Below are positions 18,388-27,999 of a DNA stretch of 64,000 bases, piece by piece (position 1 is the first letter of the stretch; every line of letters starts with the position of its first letter). A program made the position numbers and the translations under genes. The notes beneath the pieces are model-generated. The model saw only the letters and a program-made list of their open reading frames with translations, did not search any database and was not told the DNA's origin. Source of the DNA: Proteobacteria bacterium bin106 (GTDB taxonomy: Bacteria > Bdellovibrionota_B > Oligoflexia > Oligoflexales > Bin106); contig MPNI01000009.1 of the NCBI GenBank assembly GCA_002238945.1, forward strand, positions 1 to 64,000. Reading direction: 5' to 3'.

Positions 18388-20760
18388 TCATTGCCACATA
18401 CCAAACAGTCGACGACGAATGATCACTTCTAAAGGCATAGCTAGCAAAAACACACTATAAAGCCAATGTTCAAAAAACCAGTATGCATTGTCATCTTGCT
18501 CCTCTTTGAGTTGCCATGAAGATCTCTCTTTAGCAAAATAAGCCTGAAGAGACGTACGCACATCTTTTGTTAATCCATCAGGGTTCATCACCAATAATGA
18601 TTTTGTCATATCCGCAACAGCCTCCAACACCCGTGCTGAAGCTGGTAAGGTGTTATCATCGTAAAGCTTAGGCAGAGATGCTTTTGCCTGAGCGACTTCT
18701 TCGCCAAATTCAGCATGAGACACTGTTAAAGAAAAATCACAACGAGACAACTCCGAAGGCTGATCTGATGAGCCTTGCTGCAACCGATTTTGTGGAGAAA
18801 AAATATGAGAAAACTCACCTTTTACCAACATCAATTCCTTAGATGGAAACGATAACACATAGTCTTTTCTCATCTGAGCACATACCAAGATTTCAATACT
18901 CGATGAAACATGCTTTTTGATATGCGGCACCAACACTCCACTCAAAGAAGCACTCCACTCAAGAGAGTCACCACGCTTAAACACATCAAAACGCTCCACT
19001 GCTAAAGGAGGGGTTTTTTCATCACGTGTTAACCACTGCAACAGCCGAGATAACAAGGCATTATAAGTATCTCGTGAACTATCCCATCTCTGAGAATTCA
19101 TAGCAACCTGCCACAAAGCATCAGAAAACACCCAAATCAAACGCCCCTTACCCAAATACGATGCACTTAAGAAAGGAATATCTTTTTGAGAAGATAAACG
19201 ACCATTTAAAATAGGAAGATAGCCTACCGAAGAAAATTTCATATCCTCCATACGATGCATACCTTCTAGGGAAGGGATGTTTTGCAAAGAATCCTTTAAA
19301 GATAATACCGAATTGTATAAGGATATGGCTGGAGAAGATTGCGCTTCTTCACTCAATGGAGCAGCCTCTAGAGAATACGATAATTCCGCATCATACCACG
19401 GCAAACCCGGACGTTCTTGGTTGTTTAAGGAATTGCTCACAAAACTATCTGTCAAGAATGAAGACATGTTAGCCATACCACCCGGTAAAGCAAATGGAAT
19501 CATCTTCTCAAGAGGCGAATACAATAGATCGCTGATATGAAAAGCCCGCGGACCTCCTAAAAAAAGAATACTACCACCTGCCTCCACATAATCTTGCAAC
19601 TGTTTTTGTTGTCTAGGAGATATAAATTCACTTAAACGAAAATTCTGTAAAATCACCGCTTGAAAATGTTCAAGTTCTTCGTTAAAAAGCTTATCCACAG
19701 GAAAAGGAATCAAGCTCAACTCCCGATCTTCACCAGCAGGTACATCCCATGGATCTCGAAGAATGAAAAAGCTGATCACATCAAAACGCGGATCCATCTT
19801 TAAAAATCGTCTTAAAAAACGTCCATCTACTCCAGGATTACCCTGAATATGTAACAGTGAAGATGTATGAGGAAGTATCTCCACAGAAGCCAGTAGACGA
19901 TTATCCCAAACCTCCTCTTCTGCTGGTAAAGGTAAAGCTTGAACTTCTATCAATTTCACACCCTTGCTTTTTTGAATCAGCTGTAACTGAACATTCTGGA
20001 TATGACTATGGTCATCAAAACGGATGTTGCGCGTAAGTTCCCTCTGCCCATCAACTAACACAGCCAACTGAATGGTTTGAGACGACTCCGAAAGATCACT
20101 GCGTAATACCGCCACATTGATCAATACAGGACTACCAGAAAAACCCAGTTCATCTATGGATAAATCCTGCAAAGAAATATTTCTTTGCTCCTCTTTGGCA
20201 AAACCCACCACAAAACCCGGCCACTGAGACCCATCATCACCGGAAAATAAAGGATACTGCCACTTACGCGTAGCCATAGGATCCTCTACACCACCATCAC
20301 TGATTAAAAACCAAGGACGATCTTGATTTTTTAATAAAAAATCCTCAAAAACACGCCTCAAAGGGGTCCTGGTCGATAAAAAGGCAGGATCAAGACGACT
20401 AGCATACTCAACTTCTACACGACAAGAATACATCACACAAAAACTCTTCAAAGCCTCAACAAAACTCTCACCTCGAGACAAAGCCGAAAGATTAAAAAGT
20501 GAAGACGATTTCATACTCTGAGAGTCATCTATCAATACAGCAATGCTGGGTGTTTGCAAAGCTAAAGCTTGAGTGATCACACGTTTTTGAGGAATAAGTA
20601 GCGTCAGAAATGGCAGTAACCATAAACCCCTCATAAGTGCTGCTAAAGAACCCACTATAGGACCATAACGAAACACCCATAAGCATCCATAAATCACCAC
20701 AACCAATACACAACAACCCAACAACAAGACGTGTTGATCCATCTGCAATAACATCTCCAT
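18388..20760 (-). CDS. Membrane protein with vWA-like and glutamine-amidotransferase-like regions (BatA/DUF4159 operon)
   Basis: A protein of roughly 790 residues. Two hydrophobic helices open it (HVLLLGCCVLVVVIYGCLWVF; LAALMRGLWLLPFLTLLIP). A vWA-like segment follows with a D-D-S-Q-S-M MIDAS (SIAVLIDDSQSMKSSS, about residue 75). A central part resembles the class-I amidotransferase-like fold seen in such operons (QLQDYVEAGGSILFLGGPRAF). A single hydrophobic helix lies near the C-terminus (HWLYSVFLLAMPLEVIIRRR). The gene follows the DUF4159 gene by about 50 bp and ends the MoxR-DUF58-BatA-DUF4159 set. It is probably an inner-membrane protein with a large periplasmic part. The start is uncertain: ATG at 20760 or 20754, or a TTG at 20784. 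Confidence 0.75.
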   Translation of the reverse strand: MEMLLQMDQHVLLLGCCVLVVVIYGCLWVFRYGPIVGSLAALMRGLWLLPFLTLLIPQKRVITQALALQTPSIAVLIDDSQSMKSSSLFNLSALSRGESFVEALKSFCVMYSCRVEVEYASRLDPAFLSTRTPLRRVFEDFLLKNQDRPWFLISDGGVEDPMATRKWQYPLFSGDDGSQWPGFVVGFAKEEQRNISLQDLSIDELGFSGSPVLINVAVLRSDLSESSQTIQLAVLVDGQRELTRNIRFDDHSHIQNVQLQLIQKSKGVKLIEVQALPLPAEEEVWDNRLLASVEILPHTSSLLHIQGNPGVDGRFLRRFLKMDPRFDVISFFILRDPWDVPAGEDRELSLIPFPVDKLFNEELEHFQAVILQNFRLSEFISPRQQKQLQDYVEAGGSILFLGGPRAFHISDLLYSPLEKMIPFALPGGMANMSSFLTDSFVSNSLNNQERPGLPWYDAELSYSLEAAPLSEEAQSSPAISLYNSVLSLKDSLQNIPSLEGMHRMEDMKFSSVGYLPILNGRLSSQKDIPFLSASYLGKGRLIWVFSDALWQVAMNSQRWDSSRDTYNALLSRLLQWLTRDEKTPPLAVERFDVFKRGDSLEWSASLSGVLVPHIKKHVSSSIEILVCAQMRKDYVLSFPSKELMLVKGEFSHIFSPQNRLQQGSSDQPSELSRCDFSLTVSHAEFGEEVAQAKASLPKLYDDNTLPASARVLEAVADMTKSLLVMNPDGLTKDVRTSLQAYFAKERSSWQLKEEQDDNAYWFFEHWLYSVFLLAMPLEVIIRRRLFGMWQ

Positions 20761-20811
20761 AATGGCTAGCTTTCTAGTAAACAATACAATAGTGATATAT
20801 CTTTGCTCACA

Positions 20812-21531
20812 TCAACGCATACGTTTTAAAATCTCAGGAAGATGAATCTGATCTTTTTTATAATCTGTGGTTAAAACAACCATCATCGTATTGATCATGG
20901 CACGCATCAATGGCTCTTTTTCGAAAGCGGCAAAACAACCCTGCGAATCACCAGAAGGACTATCTGAAAGAGCATTCATAAAACCCGGAGGCGCAAATAA
21001 CGCCATCATCCGTCCATCAAAACGCAGCTCAGCCCACCTGAAAGAAGAACAGGCAGGCATACCATCGATTAAATAATAACTCTGTAACAACTCATGACCC
21101 ACCTCCACAGGACCTAATCGCGCACCACGACGAGCAAACACCGGATGAGATAATAAGGTTTTTGATAGCACTTCAACACTCTTAGGAGTCTCTACGAACA
21201 AAAAACCACCACGCAACAACCAATGCACCGTATCATTACGTAACAGCTTAGGAGCATCACCAGAAGCACTTACCATTAAAGGTTCTAAAGAAGGTAGTAT
21301 CAACCACATCTGAGTTAAACCATCAAAACCCTTTAACAAAGAATAACGCTCCACCACAGATGCTTTAGAAAAATCAATACTGGTCCTTTCAGACACTAGC
21401 CGTGCCATCCTGCGAAAACTCAAGGTTTTAGAAAAATCATCGCTTAACAACAACGAAAAACCCCACGCACGGCTGTCACTTACAACAAACATCAGACACA
21501 ATAAAAAACTCAAAGACATGCCTTTGATCAT
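20812..21531 (-). CDS. DUF4159 domain protein, exported
   Basis: 239 residues: an N-terminal signal sequence (LSFLLCLMFVVSDSRAWG) and then a domain matching the DUF4159 pattern: FRRMARLVSERTSIDFSKAS, the WLILPSLEPL strand, LLRGGFLFVETP, HPVFARRGARLGPVEVGHELLQSYYLIDG, and RDxx-like LMRAMINTMMVVLTTDYKKDQIHLP at the end. Genes of this type occur next to moxR and DUF58 genes in Bdellovibrio and alphaproteobacteria, usually fused to or beside BatA-like proteins. AAAGG lies seven bases before the ATG. A lipoprotein gene sits between it and the BatA-like gene. Biochemical function unknown. Confidence 0.75.
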   Translation of the reverse strand: MIKGMSLSFLLCLMFVVSDSRAWGFSLLLSDDFSKTLSFRRMARLVSERTSIDFSKASVVERYSLLKGFDGLTQMWLILPSLEPLMVSASGDAPKLLRNDTVHWLLRGGFLFVETPKSVEVLSKTLLSHPVFARRGARLGPVEVGHELLQSYYLIDGMPACSSFRWAELRFDGRMMALFAPPGFMNALSDSPSGDSQGCFAAFEKEPLMRAMINTMMVVLTTDYKKDQIHLPEILKRMR

Positions 21532-21544
21532 AAAAAACCTTTAA

Positions 21545-21604
21545 TTTCTAACTTCAAACACGTAGTTTCTAACTTTAAACACGTAGCTTCTAACTTCAAA
21601 CACG
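21545..21604. repeat. 21-bp tandem repeat, three copies
   Basis: tttctaacttcaaacacgtag is present three times with one substitution each in copies two and three. It lies 13 bp upstream of the DUF4159 start codon and therefore in its leader or promoter. Confidence 0.9.
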
Positions 21605-21866
21605 CTCACCTTAAACGACCTTTGATGGTTAACCCCATAAAGCTATCATACAGCCAATAAGACTGTCAAAATCAGAAGTACTCTACAGAATATACTCTTC
21701 AAAGATCTCATGACGCAATTTAGAGTCAGACACACATCACACAGCAACTACTACACAGAGATCTTCTCTGCATTTTTGTGGCTCTCTTAACACTGACTTT
21801 ACACCGATGCACTGAATCATCTCTCTATTGCCAAATGACTGTTTACTCTGTCTTATATGATGGCCT

Positions 21867-21908
21867 ATGGTTATTTTCACTAGCTAGCTAGCTAGTGAAA
21901 ATAACCAT
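21867..21908. repeat. 42-bp perfect palindrome
   Basis: Bases 21867-21887 are exactly the reverse complement of 21888-21908. The arms begin atggttattttcac and the centre is four consecutive CTAG words. No T run follows, so it does not look like an ordinary intrinsic terminator. It may be a protein-binding site or an element remnant. Confidence 0.9.
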
Positions 21909-22085
21909 CCAACTCTGATCACACAGACATAACGATCAAAAAAATGAATATATCAAATTGTATGTTTAGATTTTTATGTATCCTTCCTATAAATAAAGCC
22001 ATAAGTACACTTTTTATCCATAAACCATACATCTCAACCACTCATAGCTTTCACATTAAAATTAAAAAAGAGGATTCAACCATAG

Positions 22086-22140
22086 AAAATAAAAATCTCC
22101 CCTGCTTAACAGATCAAAAAAGAATCTGTGGCAGGGGAGA
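22086..22140 (-). terminator. Intrinsic terminator after the lipoprotein gene
   Basis: TCTCCCCTGC (22096-22105) pairs with GCAGGGGAGA (22131-22140). An inner stem ACAGAT/ATCTGT extends it. On the minus strand the stem is followed by TTTTTATTTT. It lies 37 bp beyond the stop of the lipoprotein gene at 22177. Confidence 0.8.
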
Positions 22141-22176
22141 AAAATGGTCTTGAGCTATTTAACTATTACACTGTTA

Positions 22177-23070
22177 TCATACAGGTTTACAATTTTTTTC
22201 AGGAAGCATTTGGCAATATAGGACAACCTTATGAGCATTTGGTAAGTTCAGCTTTTGAAGAAATCGCACAAAATATTTATAAAAAGCATCATTCATAATA
22301 ATTGTATTTTGATATTCGTTTTCCAGACTTCCAAGAGAGTCCATAATGCTTTCTAAATTTTTGTACTCTTCACTGTCTGTTTGCGCATTTTCTTTAGCTA
22401 ATTTTTTAAAATCAATGTTTTCATCTATGGAAAAAACATCATCAAACATAACTGTGGCTTTTTGGTTTTTGTGTCGCTCTATGGCATCCTTAGTTCTTGA
22501 AAAATCACCCATTCCATAACCCAAAAGGGCCATCCCAGCAAGAACAAGTAATCCATGAGATCTATCTAAAATCCGTGACTTAGGAAACTTTATTGACATA
22601 AACATGGCTGCTAATCCACCAAAAGCTGCCAAAGCACCAAATAGAGTGGCAGGACCACCATTAGATAGATCAAGATTCATATCCTTAGAATTCACTTGAG
22701 TTAAGTTCTCAATCTTTTCCCAATTTTGAGTCAAAAATTCTCGAACTTCTTTAGTTTTAAATGACTTTTTGCTAATAGTTAAGGCTTCACCATCTGTTGT
22801 CAAAAATGCATTAACACATACATCTAAATGTTGCCTGGGATTCTTAAGCACCTCATCTTTCAGATCATCTCCGTAACACGTATAAAACGTAACCGATGTT
22901 GAATCATCTTTTGCATCTACTGTCACAAAGTGAGTAGATCCATCATTTACAGATTGTAACTGAGATTTTTCTTTATCCTTTTCTACCAAGCCAATACGAC
23001 TACAGCTCATAGTTATGACAGATAAACAAAGAATGCATGCTAAATGAGAAAGATATGAGCGATATTTCAT
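22177..23070 (-). CDS. Four-Cys lipoprotein family member (inserted in BatA operon)
   Basis: 297 residues. The signal peptide ends in MSC (Cys about residue 23). The family core follows: FVTVDAKDDSTSVTFYTC, then about 19 residues later VCVNAFLTTDGEALTISK. A Gly/Ala-rich pair of hydrophobic segments (ATLFGALAAFGGLAAMFM and GLLVLAGMALLGYGMG, about residues 150-205) comes next, then a charged region and the C-terminal block FYKYFVRFLQKLN...YCQMLPEKNC. It aligns along its whole length with the proteins at 36140 and 37351. AAGGAA precedes the ATG and a terminator follows. Its place between the BatA-like and DUF4159 genes is unusual. Localisation to a membrane with the Cys-rich ends in the periplasm is inferred. 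Function unknown. Confidence 0.8.
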   Translation of the reverse strand: MKYRSYLSHLACILCLSVITMSCSRIGLVEKDKEKSQLQSVNDGSTHFVTVDAKDDSTSVTFYTCYGDDLKDEVLKNPRQHLDVCVNAFLTTDGEALTISKKSFKTKEVREFLTQNWEKIENLTQVNSKDMNLDLSNGGPATLFGALAAFGGLAAMFMSIKFPKSRILDRSHGLLVLAGMALLGYGMGDFSRTKDAIERHKNQKATVMFDDVFSIDENIDFKKLAKENAQTDSEEYKNLESIMDSLGSLENEYQNTIIMNDAFYKYFVRFLQKLNLPNAHKVVLYCQMLPEKNCKPV

Positions 23071-23326
23071 GAAAACAATTCCTTTGTATGATAATTTTAT
23101 AGACTAATATTAATTAAACTTAATAACTAAGCGATCTTCAGTTTACATAAATGTTTGAGATAATGAAACAAGCGAAATCTCCATATCACATCAACACAAA
23201 ATCTGCAAGAGTTATGCCAAGCTGCTTAAAAGCTTCATATAATTGACAAAACTACTTATCATATGAATTTATAATATGAATATTGTGCATAAACGCTCAT
23301 ATTTTATAAAAAATACATGACACACT

Positions 23327-25501
23327 TCAAACACTACGAGATGTATGAGTCTTTTTTCTTTGATAAAAAAGACTCACTATTTCAAAGAGAAATTCTAAAA
23401 TAATCACAGAGACTAACAAGATGAACACCCAATAAATGATCACTTGAGCATCCTTGTAATAACGATCATTGATACGACTTATCGCCTTACCAAGTGCTGT
23501 ACTAGCACTTAGTCCTTGATCTAATTTATCCATAGAAGACAGTGAATCTGGTGTGTGTTTGATCAATAGACTTTCTGATAATGCTACATTCTGCAAAGCC
23601 ATAGTGGTGTCATCATTTGCGCTATCAACAAAAGTATTGAGCATCTCTGTAATATCAAAGAAGCCACGCCGCAATGACAAAAGTGCATCTTTACGCAAAG
23701 AAGTATACAAAAATGAGGATGGTTGAAAGGAACGTAAAAATTCCACTATACCACCTTCTAACTTTGATGGATTTTTTGTACTCAAACGATCTTTTGATGG
23801 AAAAGTAAGCTCCAGCATATCACGGATCAAAAAAGGCAAAGTACCATGGCTAATGGGTGAAGAGATATTATCTTGTGTACTTGGATCCGAATCAGAAGCA
23901 TAAAAAGGATCAAAAGGTAGTAAAGAAACAAATAAACTACCCAAAGCCACCGAACGACCTGCTTTTGCAGGCCATTCCTTTTGCCATAACACATAAGATG
24001 TCTCACCAGAGTCATCGTTACTATCCTCGTAAGTTAAGGCATAAAAGCCATGGTCTTCAAGAATTGTAGCCATAGCAGCAGGACTGTCTTTATCCGTACA
24101 AGAGAGTGTCTCTTGAGCCACACTCAGCAAACTTTGCAAACAACCACACATCTGTGAATACGAGGATAAAGGCAATGAAGGAATCAACCATAGATCTATG
24201 GGTTTTTTAGAAAAACTCTGAGCTTCTTTTTGACCTTTAAGACTCTCAGAAAATGATCCACAAGATGAAGAGTGATCAAAAGCAAAAGACACATCCAGTA
24301 TCACCAATAAATAATCATCTACAAGAGAGCTATCTTCAGGAAATTTATCCCATCTATCCACCCAATAACCAAGAGAACGTAAAGCCGTACTGACACCCCG
24401 CAAAGGATCGGCTAACACATTCTCTCCCAATAGAGATCCCACAAGTAAAATGTTATCCTTTTGATCAAGGTTCCATATATAACGATTATCCAACTCCAAA
24501 CTATCCTCACTACCTGACAGCACCTCAAAAGACACAAATCGCTCAGCTGTAGAACGGCTAGAAGATACATTCAAAGTCAAAGGTATGGTTAAAGAAGACT
24601 CACCTTTAGCAAACATATAATCCCACTCATCACTGCCTATCACCGCCACATCCTCGCTAGAAATAACCTTTATCTTGCCTCCAGATGCAGACAGTTGCTT
24701 CTTAGAAGACACCCCTCTAAAAGAAGGATAAACACGTTGTAAAGTGATCTGTAATGGATATGTCACCTCATCACCACCCATAACATAAGGGTTGCTTAAA
24801 GAATGATTTTTTATAGAACGTATAAAGATATTCTCTTGATTCTCCTTGCCTTCAAGCAAGACCATTCCTAAATTCAAACTATGCAAAGCCACCGCCATAT
24901 TCATGCCGTCTAAACTATAAGCATCACCATCTGTAAACACAGTAATGCTTTGATAAGCCTTCAGGTCTTCTCCTAAATGAGCAAGCAACGATACCAGTTG
25001 AAAACCAGCCTTGTGAAACTTCATATCTATATCATCTACAGAAAGATCTTGAATAGTAGACTTCACAGATGGACTCAATTCATCAGAACGTATCACATCA
25101 ATACGCCCACCAACCTGAGATATATTTTTAGCTTCAAGAGCAAGCCTTTGCTTGTATTGATCCAAATTCACCACAGAAGATACCGAAGGAGAAAGATCCA
25201 CAATCCACAAATGCACGGGATCTGTGTCGTTTTTAACAGACTCCAGAGCAATTTTTTGATGTGGTTGAAAAGAAGCAAAAATCAATAAAGCAGCAAGAAG
25301 AAAAAAACATATAAACATCCACCACGGCGGTTTTTTAAAAGAAAAAATCTTTTTTTGCTTAGTGGGAAGTGCCAATACGGAAAGAATGGGAAAATTCAAA
25401 GAAGAACTTTCACGTAGCAATAACCACCATAAAACAATAGAAACACCCAATAAAAACACACCGAAAAAAGCAAATGGTGTTGCTTGAAATAGATCAAACA
25501 C
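23327..25501 (-). CDS. BatA-like membrane protein with vWA domain
   Basis: 724 residues. The N-terminus follows the BatA pattern: one hydrophobic helix, LPTKQKKIFSFKKPPWWMFICFFLLAALLIFASF, then a vWA-like domain beginning VHLWIVDLSPSVSSV (D-x-S-x-S kept). A long periplasmic part and a C-terminal hydrophobic helix (VIIYWVFILLVSVIILEFLFEIV) follow. Such proteins work with MoxR ATPases and DUF58 proteins, probably in envelope maintenance or assembly. The start is a GTG three bases after the DUF58 stop, with GGGGAGG inside the DUF58 end, so the two are translationally coupled. Confidence 0.8.
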   Translation of the reverse strand: MFDLFQATPFAFFGVFLLGVSIVLWWLLLRESSSLNFPILSVLALPTKQKKIFSFKKPPWWMFICFFLLAALLIFASFQPHQKIALESVKNDTDPVHLWIVDLSPSVSSVVNLDQYKQRLALEAKNISQVGGRIDVIRSDELSPSVKSTIQDLSVDDIDMKFHKAGFQLVSLLAHLGEDLKAYQSITVFTDGDAYSLDGMNMAVALHSLNLGMVLLEGKENQENIFIRSIKNHSLSNPYVMGGDEVTYPLQITLQRVYPSFRGVSSKKQLSASGGKIKVISSEDVAVIGSDEWDYMFAKGESSLTIPLTLNVSSSRSTAERFVSFEVLSGSEDSLELDNRYIWNLDQKDNILLVGSLLGENVLADPLRGVSTALRSLGYWVDRWDKFPEDSSLVDDYLLVILDVSFAFDHSSSCGSFSESLKGQKEAQSFSKKPIDLWLIPSLPLSSYSQMCGCLQSLLSVAQETLSCTDKDSPAAMATILEDHGFYALTYEDSNDDSGETSYVLWQKEWPAKAGRSVALGSLFVSLLPFDPFYASDSDPSTQDNISSPISHGTLPFLIRDMLELTFPSKDRLSTKNPSKLEGGIVEFLRSFQPSSFLYTSLRKDALLSLRRGFFDITEMLNTFVDSANDDTTMALQNVALSESLLIKHTPDSLSSMDKLDQGLSASTALGKAISRINDRYYKDAQVIIYWVFILLVSVIILEFLFEIVSLFYQRKKTHTSRSV

Positions 25502-25504
25502 GTC

Positions 25505-26515
25505 CTACAACACCTCCCCCATTTTTTCAGCATATTCCTCTAAGGTGGTGTGCGAAGGCAAAAAACAGTAATTTTCTCTTTGCTCACCAAAGGCTGTGAT
25601 CTTATCACCATGAATGTGATTGTGTTTTTCTTTTAATCCCTTCAACCATCTTCCCAGAAACTTACTGTAATATTTCTTCAAATAATCCTCTGTCACACCC
25701 TCTTTTGCCTTACTATGAGATTTAAAATAACCAGAACGCCTCAACCATGATAAATCCATATCTAGCCTTGAAAGAATATGGATGACATTACAGTTAAGAG
25801 AATCTATGAACTGGCGACAAAAAGGATGGAGAAGATCTGAGATAAATAGCTTCGGCATATGACGGTATCTATCCATAAGAGAGGCCACAACAGCCTCTTT
25901 ATCTAAACCATTCAATGGACTTTCTTGCACCTCTAAACAATATCCTAAAGACTTTAAAGTCATAGCCATGGAAGCATCTTTATTCTTACAACTTAAAGAA
26001 TAAAGATCTGCAATATCACGTGAGTGAATCAAAGAAAATTCCATAAACGTAACCGAGCCACAATGGACCTGCCAAGAGCTTGCTTTTTTTTCATCAGAAT
26101 CCTGTTTCAATATCAATATCACTCGCACCGGACGTCCATAAGACACAATATGATAAGCCACATTCCATAACACACGTAAAGCAATATGATGCTTAGTGGG
26201 ATCTGCGATACGATACGCTTGTCTCAGCTGCTTATGAGGCCAAAACATAGAATCTGTACAATCCATTATCATCACATAAGGCTGTTCTGTGGGGTGATGC
26301 ACATGACGCACCACCCATTCATCGGTACGAGCTAGCACCCGAAAATCCACCGTTTTCATCGTGTCACCAAAACTGTAAGGTCTTGTGAAATCAGCTTGAC
26401 TCGATGAAGAAGCTAGTAATTGTCGATGCGATCCTCCAATACTCAACGAAGAACGCATAGAAGAACGTCTCTCAATAGGATCATCATATGCCAGATAAGC
26501 TATGGAATGTTTCAT
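25505..26515 (-). CDS. DUF58 domain protein
   Basis: 336 residues with the DUF58 core: YSFGDTMKTVDFRVLARTDEW followed by VRHVHHPTEQPYVMIMDCTDSM (about residues 47-90). The DCTDSM segment is the degenerate vWA metal motif. The last helical region and the tail rich in Lys/His have no recognised domain. Proteins of this family accompany MoxR AAA ATPases. The gene is 60 bp downstream of moxR and directly coupled to the BatA-like gene. It is cytosolic or membrane-peripheral, as no transmembrane helix is evident. Confidence 0.8.
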   Translation of the reverse strand: MKHSIAYLAYDDPIERRSSMRSSLSIGGSHRQLLASSSSQADFTRPYSFGDTMKTVDFRVLARTDEWVVRHVHHPTEQPYVMIMDCTDSMFWPHKQLRQAYRIADPTKHHIALRVLWNVAYHIVSYGRPVRVILILKQDSDEKKASSWQVHCGSVTFMEFSLIHSRDIADLYSLSCKNKDASMAMTLKSLGYCLEVQESPLNGLDKEAVVASLMDRYRHMPKLFISDLLHPFCRQFIDSLNCNVIHILSRLDMDLSWLRRSGYFKSHSKAKEGVTEDYLKKYYSKFLGRWLKGLKEKHNHIHGDKITAFGEQRENYCFLPSHTTLEEYAEKMGEVL

Positions 26516-26577
26516 GCACCACCACTGTATTGTGTGTCATTGTTTCAACAACAAGAACACTCAAAACCATTGAAAAG

Positions 26578-27645
26578 TCAATGCATCTTATCTAACAGAC
26601 GATGCTTCTTTTCTATCACATCAATATGAGCATTGATAAAAGCATCCACTCCACTAAGATGACCACCCAGATGACGCAAATAAGAAGATTTCAGTCCTAT
26701 TCTGTGACGTAATACAGGACATGCTAGTGCTTTAACATGTCGCCAACGCACCTCTTTGTCACCCTGCAAAAAAGCTTTGGCCTTAGCCGCTGCAATCAAA
26801 CACAATGATCCACGTGGTCCTGCACCATAACGTACTTGATGCATCCTTTCATCAAATCCAGAAGGCTTCACCTCAGCAAGAGTCTCAAAGGGAAGGCGAC
26901 TATTGCGCACTAACTCATTAACCAATTCAAAAATCACCCTATCTACAGTCATATTGCGCACATATTCTAAAATTTTTTGCAAAAAATCCACCCGCTCAAT
27001 AGATACCTCTTCTGGCTTTCTTACCCCATCATCCACTTCCTTAAGCTTGTGGTTATGATGGCCCTGTAAAATAGCAAGTTCTTCTTGCTGAGATGGATAA
27101 TTCACAAGAACATGGATAAAAAAGCGGTCCAATTGAGCTTCTGGTAAAGGAAAAGTACCTTCTGATTCAATGGGATTTTGCGTCGCACATACCATAAAAG
27201 GTTGAGGTAAAAGATAACGAGTACCACCATAAGTCACCCCACGCTCCTGCATGGCTTCAAGCATAGCTGCTTGAGTACGAGGCGATGCTCGATTGATTTC
27301 ATCAGCTAACACAAGATGATGAAATATAGGTCCTTTGATAAATTCAAAAGTACGCCGGCCTTTTGATTGATCATATTGCAGAATCTCTGAACCCGTTATA
27401 TCGCTAGGCAACAAATCAGGAGTGTATTGAATACGGCCAAAACTTAGCCCCAAACATCGAGCAAAAACTCTCACAAGCCGCGTTTTAGCAAGCCCTGGCA
27501 CACCGGTAAGCAAAACATGACCCGAAGATAAAAAAGCACACAATACCTGCTCTATCACCTCCTCTTGGCCAATGATTTGCTCATAAACCTCACCAAACAA
27601 CTCATTAAATGTCTTTACTGCCTCAGCAGGCGTTGTATCCACCAA
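26578..27645 (-). CDS. MoxR-family AAA+ ATPase
   Basis: 355 residues. Walker A GVPGLAKTR, Walker B LVLADEINRA with the SPRTQAAMLEAMQE sensor region, FMVCATQNPIESEGTFPLPEAQLDRF (sensor 1 and the MoxR signature) and the C-terminal lid with GAGPRGSLCLIAAAKAKAFL. MoxR ATPases act as chaperones for vWA proteins, which fits the two vWA-like proteins downstream in the operon. The most likely start is a TTG at 27645 with GAGAGG seven bases upstream; a GTG follows at once. It is the first gene of the minus-strand set. Confidence 0.92.
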   Translation of the reverse strand: MVDTTPAEAVKTFNELFGEVYEQIIGQEEVIEQVLCAFLSSGHVLLTGVPGLAKTRLVRVFARCLGLSFGRIQYTPDLLPSDITGSEILQYDQSKGRRTFEFIKGPIFHHLVLADEINRASPRTQAAMLEAMQERGVTYGGTRYLLPQPFMVCATQNPIESEGTFPLPEAQLDRFFIHVLVNYPSQQEELAILQGHHNHKLKEVDDGVRKPEEVSIERVDFLQKILEYVRNMTVDRVIFELVNELVRNSRLPFETLAEVKPSGFDERMHQVRYGAGPRGSLCLIAAAKAKAFLQGDKEVRWRHVKALACPVLRHRIGLKSSYLRHLGGHLSGVDAFINAHIDVIEKKHRLLDKMH

Positions 27646-27999
27646 GTTATATCCTCTCCATCAAATACCATATCACTGACCTAAAACGTCCTTAGCAGTG
27701 TGCTTCATCTTAGCACACAGAAAAACCATCCTCGGATTCTTACAAGCTTTTGTAAGCTCACGCTCTTACACTCTCTCACACACTCACACACTCACACACT
27801 CACACACTCACAACCCTATCAACGTAGCCCATATAACAACATAACCAAGTTGGCACGAATCCTGCTTACTATGATATTGCATTCAGCCCCTGTGAGAAAA
27901 CATGTGGCTGCAACGGGATGTCTCACCTATCCCAAACTCTAAATGAGCGTTTCGGTTATATTCTCAATCTCAATCACATTTCTTCATAGGAACTCTTCT
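27646..27999. other. Divergent spacer with an 8-bp microsatellite (27776-27812)
   Basis: It contains four and a half copies of tcacacac at 27776-27812 and a small CTTACAA/TTGTAAG hairpin at 27739-27756. It separates moxR from the plus-strand genes and should hold both promoters. No gene is seen. Confidence 0.6.

Larger units (their letters stand above)
21532..22176. other. 645-bp spacer inside the BatA operon: 21-bp repeats, 42-bp palindrome, terminator
   Basis: It separates the DUF4159 gene from the upstream lipoprotein gene on the same strand. It holds, from left to right, three 21-bp repeats next to the DUF4159 start, a 42-bp perfect palindrome and an intrinsic-terminator-like hairpin. 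The short plus-strand open frame at 21944-22153 overlaps the terminator and has no support as a gene. The presence of a terminator implies a new promoter for the two distal genes. Confidence 0.6.

Noticed and set aside
21944..22153. Plus-strand 69-codon frame in the BatA operon spacer
   Set aside because: It overlaps the terminator hairpin of the lipoprotein gene, has no ribosome site and its end is the hairpin itself.
27776..27812. CRISPR-like array
   Set aside because: The repeats are an 8-bp microsatellite without spacers; no cas genes in the window.
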